Assembly (NCBI GenBank): GCA_015680685.1
Contig: MNCI01035706.1
Location: forward strand, 307,010-338,485
Direction: 5' to 3'
Origin: Gnetum montanum
Lineage: Eukaryota > Streptophyta > Gnetopsida > Gnetales > Gnetaceae
DNA: 31,476 nucleotides
Shown: positions 18,800-28,390 of the stretch, in pieces
Layout of the letters: each line of letters begins with the position of its first letter
How positions within the stretch are numbered: the stretch's first letter is position 1
Program-made: the position numbers and the translations under genes
The notes under the pieces: model-generated
Told to the model about the DNA's origin: nothing
Database searches by the model: none
The model's input: the letters and a program-made list of their open reading frames with translations, nothing else

Positions 18800-19694
18800 T
18801 ATAGGCATCAAGGACTAACTCCATGTTATTTATCATCTTCTACAAGTCATCCTTGAAGGCTAAGCAAAAATCAATGTCATGACTTAGCAGTTGATGATAG
18901 TGATAGAATCAGTCAATTTTAAAGTACTTAGGCATTGATGGATCCTCCTTGGTTGCAAGAGTAGGGTTCTTTGCAATTTCACATAGTCTATCATGCTGCT
19001 TATGGGCATTCTTGGTCATTTATTTGTATTATATTCTTCCACTCTTTAATACCTGGTCAAGGAGTTCAAATAGTTTTAATGGTACCCTAGTGTACTTAGA
19101 CCAGTCTTTTCATTTGAAATTGAACCTCATGTTGCCTAACGTAGATGCCTTGGATGTTGATGGTTGGTTATTCATTGTGGAAGCCTTGGGTTTATTTGTT
19201 TTAGACCCCTGTGTTATTTTCTTTTCTTTGGCCACAATGGCCATGGCTAGATTGGTTTACCTTCCCTTCTCCTTATCTTTTCAATTGTGTTAATTCTTAT
19301 ATGCCATGTAGGTGGGGTCATGGATGACCTCTATGGCATCCTCTATGTTCTTTGTTTAAGAAAATGTGAGTGACCACAAGTCCATGTAGTAGAGTTTGGA
19401 GTTAATGAAATCATTAACTTCCCCCTTGAATATGGCAAGAAGATGGATCTCAACTATGGGTTCTAGAATCTCGTTTAGGAGAGCATTCCATCATTGTATA
19501 AATTTTTATACAGGTTGAAGGAGTCCCTACTTAACCTTTATTAATTGGTTAAGAGTCATGTTGGGCTTCAAGTTGTACTTGAAGCAGTTAACGATTTATG
19601 ATATCAAGTCCTCATGTGAGGATATAGATCCTCTTGATAATGTGTATTACCATTTTAGAGCCTTTCCCATTAGAAACATAGGAAATATTCGCAT
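18800..19694 (-). pseudogene. Gypsy gag core (Retrotrans_gag) and Cys/His segment
   Basis: The gag core opens with FPMFLMGKALKW, a stop, then YTLSRGSISSHEDLIS. This is the FxxSLxGxALxWFxxLPxxSIxSxxDL pattern of the Retrotrans_gag family. It goes on with NCFKYNLKPNMTLNQLIKVK, WNALLNEILEPIVEIHLLAI and FKGEVNDFINSKLYYMDLWS to about 19290. Further along, near 18915-18800, HYHQLLSHDIDFCLAFKDDL resembles the CxxH...GHDxxDC segment that precedes the protease in many plant gypsy elements, with the first Cys changed. The role is capsid assembly and RNA packaging. About ten stops, mostly TAG and TAA, interrupt the frame. Confidence 0.8.
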
Positions 19695-19969
19695 TATAAT
19701 ATGCGACTAGGCATGTAACAACTAACACTCAAAATAGAATATGATAATATGTGCATTAGGATAATACTCACCATTGTACTTGATGAATTCAGGTATATGA
19801 ATGCTCAATTGAAGAGTTATCTATGGGATGATAGGATTGATTGGATCATCTTGATAGAAATCCATGACTTTTCCATTTGGGTTATGGAGGCCTTAAGCTT
19901 CCATAACTCTTCTGTAACATCCTGAATCATTTGGGATGCTTGATATAGACCTTGGGGCATCCCAATGAG

Positions 19970-20824
19970 TTATGGAGTCTATACAAATGATTGAGGTATG
20001 AGTTGAGAGGTATGTGGCCTCATGATGAGTTGTGGATGTGAAGGAAGAGTTTGAGTCATTATGATCGTAGGGGGGCCAACCAGTGAGAAGGAGGTTGGAG
20101 CAGGTACTTGGGGAATAAAAGGTACAAAGAGTGTTTGTGACTCATGGGTTATTTGAAGTCCCATTGTGAGACTCGCTATCATAGAAAAGGGATGATTAGT
20201 AGTGATAACCACCAGTGATGGCCAAGCTGACCATGATTGTGTAGTGAACAACATAGACAAGAAGATGGGTGTGGTTTGGGGCATCAATTATGCCTAATGT
20301 GTTGCTATAATAGATGCTGGTCCAAAAATGGTTGGATAGATAGGTAATAAAGGTTGAGGGACTTGCCCCATGGATTAGGTAGGAGATACAGAGGTGGGTA
20401 CAGTGGTTTGGGGAGCCAATTATTAGAATAGGCTCCCTAAGAAGTTTTCTGGTTCAAGCTCTGCCTCATACTCATCTTGTTTTTTGCGTTGGCTCTTAGA
20501 TCTTGACTTCCCATCTTGCTCATCCATCTCAATTAGATGAAATAGAATACATGTTTGGACATCAATCTATGGTATTTTTTCATAAGGGGAAGGAATATAT
20601 TCTTTCCCATTACAGTTAATGAATTTGTGTTCACACTTGGATTCTACCTCCACCTGTGGAATGAGAAAACTTGCTTGGATTTTGGCACATAAGAAATTAT
20701 AATAGTTTTAATCAATTATTGCAAAATCTGGGCTCCACCCTCTTAGTCTAAGTGATTGTCTACATTCAACCACAGCAGGGTCTTTAGGATCATAGACCCT
20801 CACAACATCTTAATTAGATGCCAT
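19970..20824 (-). pseudogene. Gypsy gag N-terminal region
   Basis: An ATG at 20824 opens MASN, a stop, DVVRVYDPKDPAVVECRQSL, then NFLCAKIQASFLIPQVEVES. A lysine/arginine-rich segment follows (KSRSKSQRKKQDEYEAE, near 20500). After two stops comes a proline/threonine-rich stretch, open at 20287-19979 (FIPQVPAPTSFSLVGPP and similar). It stays in one frame over most of its length. No signal peptide or membrane segment is evident. It is placed as gag by its position ahead of the gag core, not by similarity I can name. Confidence 0.5.
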
Positions 20825-22930
20825 ACCGATTAAGTCAAGGGGCAAGATGGTTGATTAGCTGAACAACATGTTTACTGGTTTTAAAATTTGGTTTAATAAA
20901 TTTTAAAATTGATTTTTAAATCAAAATTCTAGTAAGTGGAATTGTTCAAAATGTAAAAAGGGGATTATGACTAGAAAATAATGTAAACTGTAACTACAAA
21001 TGTAATGCAAGTTGTAGTGGCAATGATGCTCACTACATTTGGAAAAATCTGGAAGTTATAGACGTGTTGCAAGTACCAACTATGTTGGCTTTTCCAACAG
21101 TGTCTACGCTGGAGTATGTATAATAGTCCATTGTATTGCCCAACCAACTACGCTAAGGTAGGTGGTGGGAAATGAGCTTTTGCTTGGTAAAACCAAGCTA
21201 GGAATAATTTCTTCTAAGGAGGTACATTAGTTTTAAGAGATTAATTGTGAAAATTTTGGCTTTTCCAAGGACTACACTAAAGTCCTAGTAGTGTTTACGC
21301 TAGCTCTCCTACAAAATTTCATAGTAGATGTATTTGGATTTTTTGTTGAGGTTGTGTTGGTTTCCAAGATATCCCAAATGTGGATTTTGCAGGTTCAAGT
21401 GTCACTACACTGGCCTTAGAAAGTCTAGCAACTATTGTAAAAATAATGTAGAAGCCCAAATTACCCACAAAAACTATGTTGGGTATTTAGTTGTGGAAAT
21501 TTGAATATCAACATTTGTTTTATGGGTAGATACTTTCAGGTTTTAGATTTTAAAATGTAGAACACTTGATTTTGGAAAATATTTAAAAAGCAATTTGAAA
21601 ATTGCTTGGAAAATGTTTTTGAAAATCGATCAGAAAATGTTTTGAAAATGGGTTTGGGCTGAGAATTTAGGTAGAGGCCCTCCTTCTAACATCAAAAAAA
21701 CTATTGTGCTTGAAAAATTTGATCATTGGAAAAACCAAAGATCTCAGGTGAGGAAATAGTTTTTTGACCTTGAATCCAAGGGCCTTTAAGAAAGACGATT
21801 CAAGGTACCTGGATGGTCTAGCCAATAACCCAAGGACTTAAAAAATGTAAATAGAAATAGAAAAATAAAATTGTAGATTCAAATAAAAGTAAACACAGAA
21901 TTAAACTTGAATAAAATTTGCACTACAAATGATCTCTTAAACTTTATTAAAAAATAGCAAAATGCTCAAAGTGTAGAGTTCAAAGAATTTACATTATGTG
22001 CCTAGATGCATAAGAAGCTTGTTTGAATAAATATTGAAGCCTGTTAGAGTTTGTATGTTGTATTTTGCAATTGAACTCCATGATCCAGGTACTCTTCAAC
22101 TCCAATCATCAAGAGCCTCTTGTTGGTTTTTGCTTAGATCTACAACTTTTGGATGTTAACGATGTGCCCAATGGTGTTTTACTTTGGTGGTAATGGGACT
22201 ACACTAAGAGTCTCCAGTGTTTAGGTAGATTCAACTTACTTTCCAAATGTCTCATAAAATGTTAAAATTGGTTTTAAGTGCTCAAGGTTATTACAATGGT
22301 ATGGTTGTAGAAATGTTCCAAAATCGAATGAAGTGTTCTAGTTTGGCTTTTATAGGCTTTAGGATTGTTGAATTTAGGTTGCAAATTTTTGCCATGATTA
22401 CTCAGAAATTAATATCATTTTCAAGTGATTCTTACTGTAGTTGACCATTTATGGCAAGTTTTGACACCCAAGGATCATCAAAATTATACTAGATACTGAA
22501 AATAGTAAACAAACTTTTGTGACTACATTAGCTTCACCTCATATCCATTAGCCTTGAAGAGCTATGTTGGCATTGTTGGAATTAGCTAAGAAATGTGGTG
22601 ACTACATTGGCCTTGTGAATATTGTTGAAGATCTAAGGTGACTATGCTGGTCCTTGCTAGGAAAATGGAAAATCCAACAACTCCAACGTTGGCCTTGCAG
22701 CTTGCACATTGGATTTTATGATAACTATGTTGGGCATTGTTGGAAAATGGAAAACATAACACCATCAACACTAGGTGTAGGTAGTTCCAGCGTAGTTGAG
22801 GCTATACCCCAATAAAAACCCATGAAAATGCCAAATTTGGCAGCCCCCAAGGCATTTTTCCCAAGCCAAAATATAGACATGACATTGCTTTTTCCACTTG
22901 GGAAGTGAGGCAGTAGCAACTTATAAGGCA
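20825..22930. other. AT-rich spacer with recurrent ACTAC-TTGG words
   Basis: No gene is seen. It would include the leader and perhaps the 5' LTR of the minus-strand gypsy element, but I could not define ends. Words of the kind CACTACATTTGG, AACTATGTTGG, GTCTACGCTGG and GACTACATTGGCC recur (21003, 21081, 21102, 21148, 21404, 21474, 22522, 22599, 22640, 22723), like those of the array at 12531-14270. Confidence 0.4.
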
Positions 22931-23839
22931 TTTTTCAGCCCAAAAAAGTTAAAGTATGCAAGATTACAACTCATGGGCTACCAACCTTACATTTACGATA
23001 AAATCTTGCCTTAAGTTGGATGGTGAAGGTTACAGGTTACAACATGCATTTTCTAGGTGGTGGTTCATCTTCATTCCTTGGGTAAGATTTCTTTCCCTAT
23101 TTTGTATGTGTTTTGAATTATTGCTTTCACAAGTGTGGCTAGACTCTGTTAGAGTACTATCTTACTTATGTAGCCTAGAACAGTTTGGTCAATGTAGAGT
23201 CCAATGTTTATGTGGTAAATAAAGCTTATGGTATTTCCTTATTTTTTTTGCACCATTGATGCCTTAAATATTAAAATACCAAAAACATCATAAAAAATTA
23301 AAACCATAAAAAATATTTATTTATTTCTTATTCTGATAAGTTGTGATGATTCAACCTTACCTAAGAAGGTTACAACTTTATGGCATGGTGTTGGACCATT
23401 GAAATTGTAACTAAGAGTCATCTTATTTGTATTTGTATGTGGTGTTACACCTTTTTCCGTGAGGGATTGCAACACAAGCATTGCCCTTGTTTCTAGGTGG
23501 GATTGCAATGTGTGTGTGTGTGTGTTTATTACTTATTTTTTATAAAGATAAAATTCAAAAAATTATAAAACATAAAGTAATAAATATTTTTCTCTATCTT
23601 CCACCATGGCAACATGGTTTATAACTGTATCATATGTATTATAATATCTTTTATATTTCTTGAATGCAACATATGTAAGCTTTCTTGGTAATCCACTCAA
23701 CATCATCCTTGAAGCATACAACTAGATCGCATTATGATTTGCATGATAAATCCCAGTAGTCCAAAATAAGTGAGATCCCTATCAATAAATAATATCATCA
23801 CAATGTATGAAAACATTAACTAGGCATATAACACAAAGA
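22931..23839. other. AT-rich spacer, no gene supported
   Basis: Open stretches here are short and show no family motif. The only clear structure is the TG microsatellite at 23509-23525. Confidence 0.4.
23509..23525 (+). repeat. (TG)n microsatellite
   Basis: This is about 8.5 uninterrupted TG units. Confidence 0.95.
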
Positions 23840-25200
23840 CAACAATCATGGTAATAGAAATTGATTGTGAAAAGGTGTATGATTGTGTGAGTTGCGAGGC
23901 TCTCCTTGTAATCATGGCTATGTTGGTCTTCCTAGCATGGTGACTTAAGTGAATTTACTTCATCTTACATACAAATAGATTTTCCATCCTAGTTAATGAC
24001 ATTCAGCAATAATGATTTGCTCTAGAAAGAGACCTACACCAAAGGGGACCCTCCCTTCTCCTATTTTTTTATAATAATTTCTATGCTTAGATATGTATGT
24101 AACATAGGTGGGGAATACTACAAAAATATGTGATTGATACCATTGTTTTAAAGCACTGGTGATTCATGAATCTTGAAAGTACAGTACATACTAGAAGTGG
24201 GACCATGAACAAAAGTGCATTAGATTCTCAAGTGATACTTTTAATGTAAATTAAATTAAAAATAATATGTAATAAATCTAAGAATATAAAATAAATAAAC
24301 AAATATATAATTTAAATATTTTATTATATTTTAATTTGCATTCCCACCTACAAATCTATACTTAGTCTTTGCACATACTTATGCACCTAAACACAATTTG
24401 AATAATGAATGCTCAATTCCTCCACTTCAAAAATAAGATTCATTTAATGCATTGTTGTGATCAAAGCTAGTATTCCAAAATGGTACAAATTAGAATAGGG
24501 CCTCCATCTTTTTGCACTTGTCTATATCCTATGTCCTAGATGTTAAGTTGAAAAAATTGATAGTGTATCACATGAGGTGCCCTTCCCAATGTATTCAACA
24601 CATTGCCAACGCCTTACAAGTCATGATAAAGCCTCTCCTTGATGTGAATCTCAAAATTCTTCTTTTTCATTTTAACTTAGTACTTCATGTGGGACCAAAC
24701 CCTTCACCAAATCAAGTCTAATATTTCCACCATGAAAGGCATATTACTCTCCTCTACTAAGAAAATTTTTCTTGCCAAAATTATCCTACAATCCATACGT
24801 CTTTGCATCCATCATTTTTTTTCCACCACAACCAATCATCACCTCTATTGACAACATCATTTGTAATTTCATTTGCAAGAGAGTAGAACATAGGAAAGGA
24901 TTGCATCTTGTTAACAGGGACAAAAAAAAAACATAATCTTAGTAATTTAAAGGTTTGTGTATCATGAGCATGGGAAACATCATCAAGAGGTGGTTAACTC
25001 AACTTGTAAAACTTGGGGGGCTAGCCCCAACCAATATGGCAAGATATCCCACCATTGATATCATCATTGTTTACTCATCAAAATAAGTAGGGATTTTATG
25101 GTTTGCAAGGTATCTCAAGAAGGCATGGAGTATACTTCGAAAAGTCATCATATGGAAGCACCCCCAAGACCATTTTCCTTTTAGCATGATCTAATGATAA
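23840..25200 (+). pseudogene. RT relic of a second LINE lineage
   Basis: The plus strand encodes TMVIEIDCEKVYDCVSCEAL and then LVIMAMLVFLAWxLKxIY. This corresponds to RT motif A (IKLDxEKAYDRVxWxAL) and the helix after it. FSILVND follows, then a RDLHQRGPSLL-like stretch in place of RGLRQGDPLSP. The YADD region (near 24150) is too decayed to identify. Later FLAKIILQSIRLCIHHFFF (near 24770), IDNIICNFICKRVEHRKGLH (near 24850) and, near 25090-25160, WFARYLKKAWSILRKVIIWK match the thumb and C-terminal part of plant LINE RTs. The wording differs from copies A-D, so it is another lineage. No EN, poly(A) or ends were seen. Confidence 0.65.
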
Positions 25201-25304
25201 AAACAATGGATGCCACATCAACCACACTATGGCTACATGTAACTAAGTGTTTGCACACCACCATGGTCCTAACTTTAGCAATTTTTTAAGGTGGGGCTTA
25301 CAAG

Positions 25305-25312
25305 TTTTTTTT
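25305..25312 (-). other. Poly(A) tail of LINE copy D
   Basis: Eight T on the plus strand precede the reverse complement of the conserved 3' end (TTATAACATCC, GAATACTTTC), as in copy C. Confidence 0.7.
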
Positions 25313-25614
25313 CATGAAAGTATTCGGGATGTTATAACTGAAATGCAAAATATGTTACAAGAGATTATAATTGGGTCATTAGAAATGGCCCATCCAAATT
25401 GGGGGGGGGGGCGTGGGGGGCCTGAATACTCCATACATCTCTCATCTAGAAAAAACAACAAGAAAAAGAGGGGGGCGTTCCTTGCAAACAGCAAGAAACA
25501 GCAAAGGGGGCGCCCCCAGCAAGAAGAACTAGACGGTCAATGAAGCCCAAGGGGGCAGCACCCAGGCTAAAGAGGGGGGCAAGCGTCCCCCTCCACCGAG
25601 GGCCCGCCCACCCC
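25313..25614 (-). other. 3' UTR of LINE copy D
   Basis: This is homologous to 11138-11579 of copy C. The plus strand carries G runs (25392-25430), which are C runs on the element strand, and further G/C tracts at 25470-25600. It lies between the conserved TAA (25615-25617) and the poly(A). Confidence 0.65.
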
Positions 25615-25861
25615 TTAAGGGTTCGTTAGCAGCTGTCGGCAGGCACAATCAAGGCACTCCAGCTCATGGAGGATATCAAGAGTGTTTCGATGATCCTCTA
25701 TGTCCATAAAACTAGCCACCTGCTGGATGCCTTGCATGGCCGCCTCCCATCTACTTTTGTCTGCCTGGGAAGCTTCGGCATCAGGGTGGCAGTGCGCCAA
25801 GGTTTGGCAAATATATCATCTAAGTTCAGCCCATGAGCTTTTACAACTAATGCCAAGAGTG
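25615..25861 (-). pseudogene. LINE copy D coiled-coil ORF, C-terminal block
   Basis: This is the part of the ORF beyond the LTR-like insertion. It reads SSWAELR, a stop, YICQTLAHCHPDAEASQADK, then EAAMQGIQQVASFMDIEDHR and NTLDILHELECLDCACRQLL, ending TNP and TAA. It lines up throughout with 10910-11137 of copy C and, more loosely, with copies A and B. It contains three cysteines near the end (CLDCAC) that are only partly kept elsewhere, so metal binding is not supported. The function is unknown. Confidence 0.7.
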
Positions 25862-25982
25862 AGGTACGGGCATCGCCCCCCTCTCAGCCATTGTCTGGTG
25901 ATGAGACGCAATATGCACAAGCCGTGATATCGCGTCGTTCCCTGTGATATCACGTACGCGATATTGCGGTCCGCCGCCAAAT

Positions 25983-25991
25983 CTATAAATA
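25983..25991 (+). promoter_or_regulatory. TATA box of the LTR-like insertion
   Basis: The sequence TCTATAAATAAGAGG matches the minus-strand TATA box at 150-158 in context, and the conserved leader block follows about 45 bases on. Confidence 0.55.
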
Positions 25992-26244
25992 AGAGGTGGC
26001 ACTCCCCTCATTTCCCATCCTAGCTAGAAGTAGCGAAGCTCTGGCAGTTTGATCACTCCAGAGTTAGATTAATTTTCGATGTGCCCGTAGTAGGAGTCCT
26101 AGAGTGAACGGCTCTTTATTTGAGCAACTTTGTACCTGAACGCAAGTTGTGTATGGAAATAAAGACGAACTTGATTGGATAAATCTTACAGTGCATGGAT
26201 ATGATTTTCTTAATTGTTATTTATTACCTGTTGTTAGTGCACAC

Positions 26245-26535
26245 GAGTACGACTTGATTACGAGCATCTACAGATGTGTACGGCTAGTCAAGGAATCAGC
26301 TGCTCGTCGCAACGCGGTATGAGTATGACTTGATTATGAGCATTGAGACTACTTGGTAACCCAGTAGTGTATTCCAGGATCCATGCTTGGTAATCCCAGT
26401 GGTAGTCCCAGTGTGTACGGCTAGTCAAGGAATCGACTGCTCATCGCATTTAGGCTAGAACGTGGGATAAGTAAGACTTGGCTACGAGCACCTACGAATG
26501 TGTACTACTAGTCAAGGAATCGGCTGCTTATCACT
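26245..26535 (+). repeat. Internal ~66-bp repeat in the LTR-like insertion
   Basis: Three copies of a module GAGTAYGACTTGATTAYGAG, then GTGTACGGCTAGTCAAGGAA and TCxxCTGCTCRTCGC. They lie at 26245-26310, at 26320-26343 plus 26411-26447 (split by about 65 bases of other sequence), and at 26470-26535. Confidence 0.75.
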
Positions 26536-26971
26536 CTTAGGCTAGTTAGGTGCCTCAGTATGACCACTTTGAGCACATGCGTTACATGTGGTGACCCCAG
26601 TAACGATTAGCGTTTGGTAGCCACAGTTGCATACTTCAGGGTGTGTACGGTAAGTGGGAATGGATGTTGACGCTAGTTAATTTAGACTTAGGTCCTTAGT
26701 TAGAGTTAGTTAGCCTTCTCTACCCTTCACCCTTTAGCATAGGAGATAAACCTGAAAATACCAAAAAAATCAAATACCTCGGACTTACTTAACCATACAC
26801 CGTGACAACAACAAGTAAGTCTGGGAAGACAACAAATGATTAACCCCAAGTGTTCCATGGGGCGTTTAGGCATTTAGTCTGCGGAGTTCGACCGAATCGC
26901 GCGTGCTACGCTCGTTTCGTTTGGTTGAGTGTAGGGGTACCTCGCCACTCATCATCTAGTATTGTGCTCGT

Positions 26972-27310
26972 GGGTGCGGTCTAGCTGTCGCTGCCTCTAT
27001 TCCTCCTCCTCCTAAAGTCGGTCACACTCCGCTTGCTGCTACTGTCTCCAGGTTTCTTCCTCCTACGTCAGCTCCTCCCTGACTTAGGCCCTGATTTCAT
27101 CAATGAGGCAGGCCCTGGCAGCCTCTGCCATGAGGTCCTGTTGTCTTACCCGTTCCTGTCCATGCTCAGTAAACTGAGCTTCTAGGTCGTCGTGGGCTTG
27201 GGCGAGGGCTTCATTCCATTTTTCTTCCCATTCCATCCTCTCTGCTTCCCAGGCTTCATTTGTCACCCTCTTTAGGAGCTCTTCGTTCTAGTTTCCCTAG
27301 CTGGAGGCCT
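26972..27310 (-). pseudogene. LINE copy D coiled-coil ORF, N-terminal part
   Basis: The open stretch 27266-27084 reads MTNEAWEAERMEWEEKWNEA, then QAHDDLEAQFTEHGQERVRQ and QDLMAEAARACLIDEIRA. It is rich in Ala, Glu, Arg and Gln and should form a coiled coil. It continues past a TAG with VREELT and EEETWRQ, then QQAECDRL and EEEE to the LTR-like insertion at 26971. Copy C at 10581-10880 is the direct counterpart. Upstream (27400-27310) the frame runs into a C-tract where the two copies differ by one base, so the start is not settled. Confidence 0.7.
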
Positions 27311-27539
27311 CTTGGGGGGGAAGCTGAAGTGTCCAGTGTTCGGGGGGGCACCGCTCCCATGGGGTTCTCCGACTCTGCATAGTGGTGGAGCCCTAGGGGG
27401 GCCAATCACTCCCCAGTCCGAGCACCATCATATCATCATGTGACCTAGGGGGCACATCGGGGAGACCCCCTGTGGGGGGGGGCAGATGACGGTGGGTGTT
27501 GCCCCCCCTCTGGTCCTCGCCACAGTGCCAGGATTAATC

Positions 27540-28390
27540 CCAAGTGGCGGCCCCAATGTTTGAGGCTAAGGGTTACCTTAAAAAGTGGGGGAGGTTGATC
27601 AGGAAGCCCAACTTGAGGCAATGGAGGAAGGCAAAGTGTAGGCCCTGTAGCTTGGACCCGTTGCTAGACTGGACAAAGAATTTGTCCACCAGATTCATGC
27701 TGCGGGCCCATAGGTGGGGCAAGGAGGATCTAGGCACCTATTTGGTCTTAGTCCTGGGAACGGGCCCATCGAAGAAAATTTTAGTGTCCTGGAGGTTGCA
27801 GGTAGAGGGAAAAATGATTTCTCCCATGATGGGGGCCCCCAGACAGCTAGCAATCGCCAATTCTGTAACCCAGATCTCCCGCCCTCAGAAATAGGTACGA
27901 TCGTTGACCCAATTTGAGAAGAAAGCGTTGTCTGCCAAATCAAGATCCCCAACCAACCGCTGTAGAGGATCAACCTAGCCGCATTGGACCACCATCTGCC
28001 AGAGTGCCTCATCCTCCTAGAAGGTGGCACAATTTGACTCAAACATGGATGTGATTCCCATTGTTGTCTCAATTTCCTTCCATGTAGTAATGGCCTATAG
28101 AACCAGTCGGTGTAGAGAGGGGCACTGTTGCTGCCGAAAAAAAAAATGTTATTCCTCATCTTCCATGCTACCCATAAAAGTAGCATGGCCCAAGAGTCAC
28201 CCGTGAGGTGCCTCGGGGGAGGGGGGGCACCGTGTCGCGCATGTAGGGGCATTCGCGTGCGAAGTGTTGCATTGTTTTAGTGGCTGCGTCGCATGTTGGA
28301 CAAGTGTCATTGTCTAGCAATCCGTGCCACTACAGGAAGGCCTGTACCAGCAACGCATCATGCTACAACAGCCAGAGGAAGATTTTTCTT
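27540..28390 (-). pseudogene. LINE copy D zf-RVT and unrecognised domain, decayed
   Basis: From 28390 the minus strand encodes HDALLVQAFL, a stop, then HGLLDNDTCPTCDAATKTMQ and HFARECPYMRD. The CPTC and HFAREC pairs are the zinc-binding part of zf-RVT. LLLWVAWKMRNNIFF follows in another frame. From about 27870 the unrecognised domain reads AIASCLGAPIMGEIIFPSTC, LQDTKIFFDGPVPRTKT, a stop, then VPRSSLPHLWARSMNLVDKF and FVQSSNGSKLQGLHFAFLHC, matching 9991-10300 of copy C. Frameshifts separate the parts. The copy has CAG at the codon that is TAG at 10216 in copy C. Confidence 0.75.

Larger units (their letters stand above)
17271..20824 (-). mobile_element. Ty3/gypsy-type element, gag-protease part only
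   Basis: On the minus strand the order is gag N-terminus (20824), gag core (19694-19290), a Cys/His segment (about 18915-18800), a basic serine-rich linker, retropepsin (17891-17640) and about 100 more codons to 17283. No RT, RNase H or integrase follows between 17270 and 11597, so the element is either a truncated relic or a non-autonomous gag-bearing type. LTRs could not be paired by eye. Confidence 0.7.
25862..26971 (+). mobile_element. LTR-like insertion (probable solo LTR) inside LINE copy D
   Basis: LINE similarity stops at about 25861 and resumes at about 26972, with a possible imperfect 5-base duplication (GAGTG / GGGTG). Within lies a TATA box (25983-25991), the GCGAAGCTCTGGCAGTTTGA block (26033-26052) also found at 1-420, an AATAAA-like GGAAATAAAG (26155-26164), and internal repeats (26245-26535). 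No coding domain is present. One LTR left by recombination would explain the size of about 1.1 kb. A TG...CA end pair could not be fixed, so boundaries may be off by some bases. Confidence 0.6.

Noticed and set aside
22956-23222. Plus-strand open frame of 88 codons in AT-rich DNA
   Set aside because: It has Cys/Trp/Leu-rich random composition, no family motif and no context.
26782-26821. 9-bp inverted repeat GACTTACTT/AAGTAAGTC in the LTR-like insertion
   Set aside because: The loop is 22 bases and there is only one copy to compare. It could be chance.
25857-26976. GAGTG/GGGTG as a firm target duplication of the LTR-like insertion
   Set aside because: It has one mismatch in five and does not leave TG...CA ends, so it is kept only as a possibility.
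27544-27894. Plus-strand open frame of 116 codons
   Set aside because: It is antisense to the conserved post-zf-RVT domain of LINE copy D.
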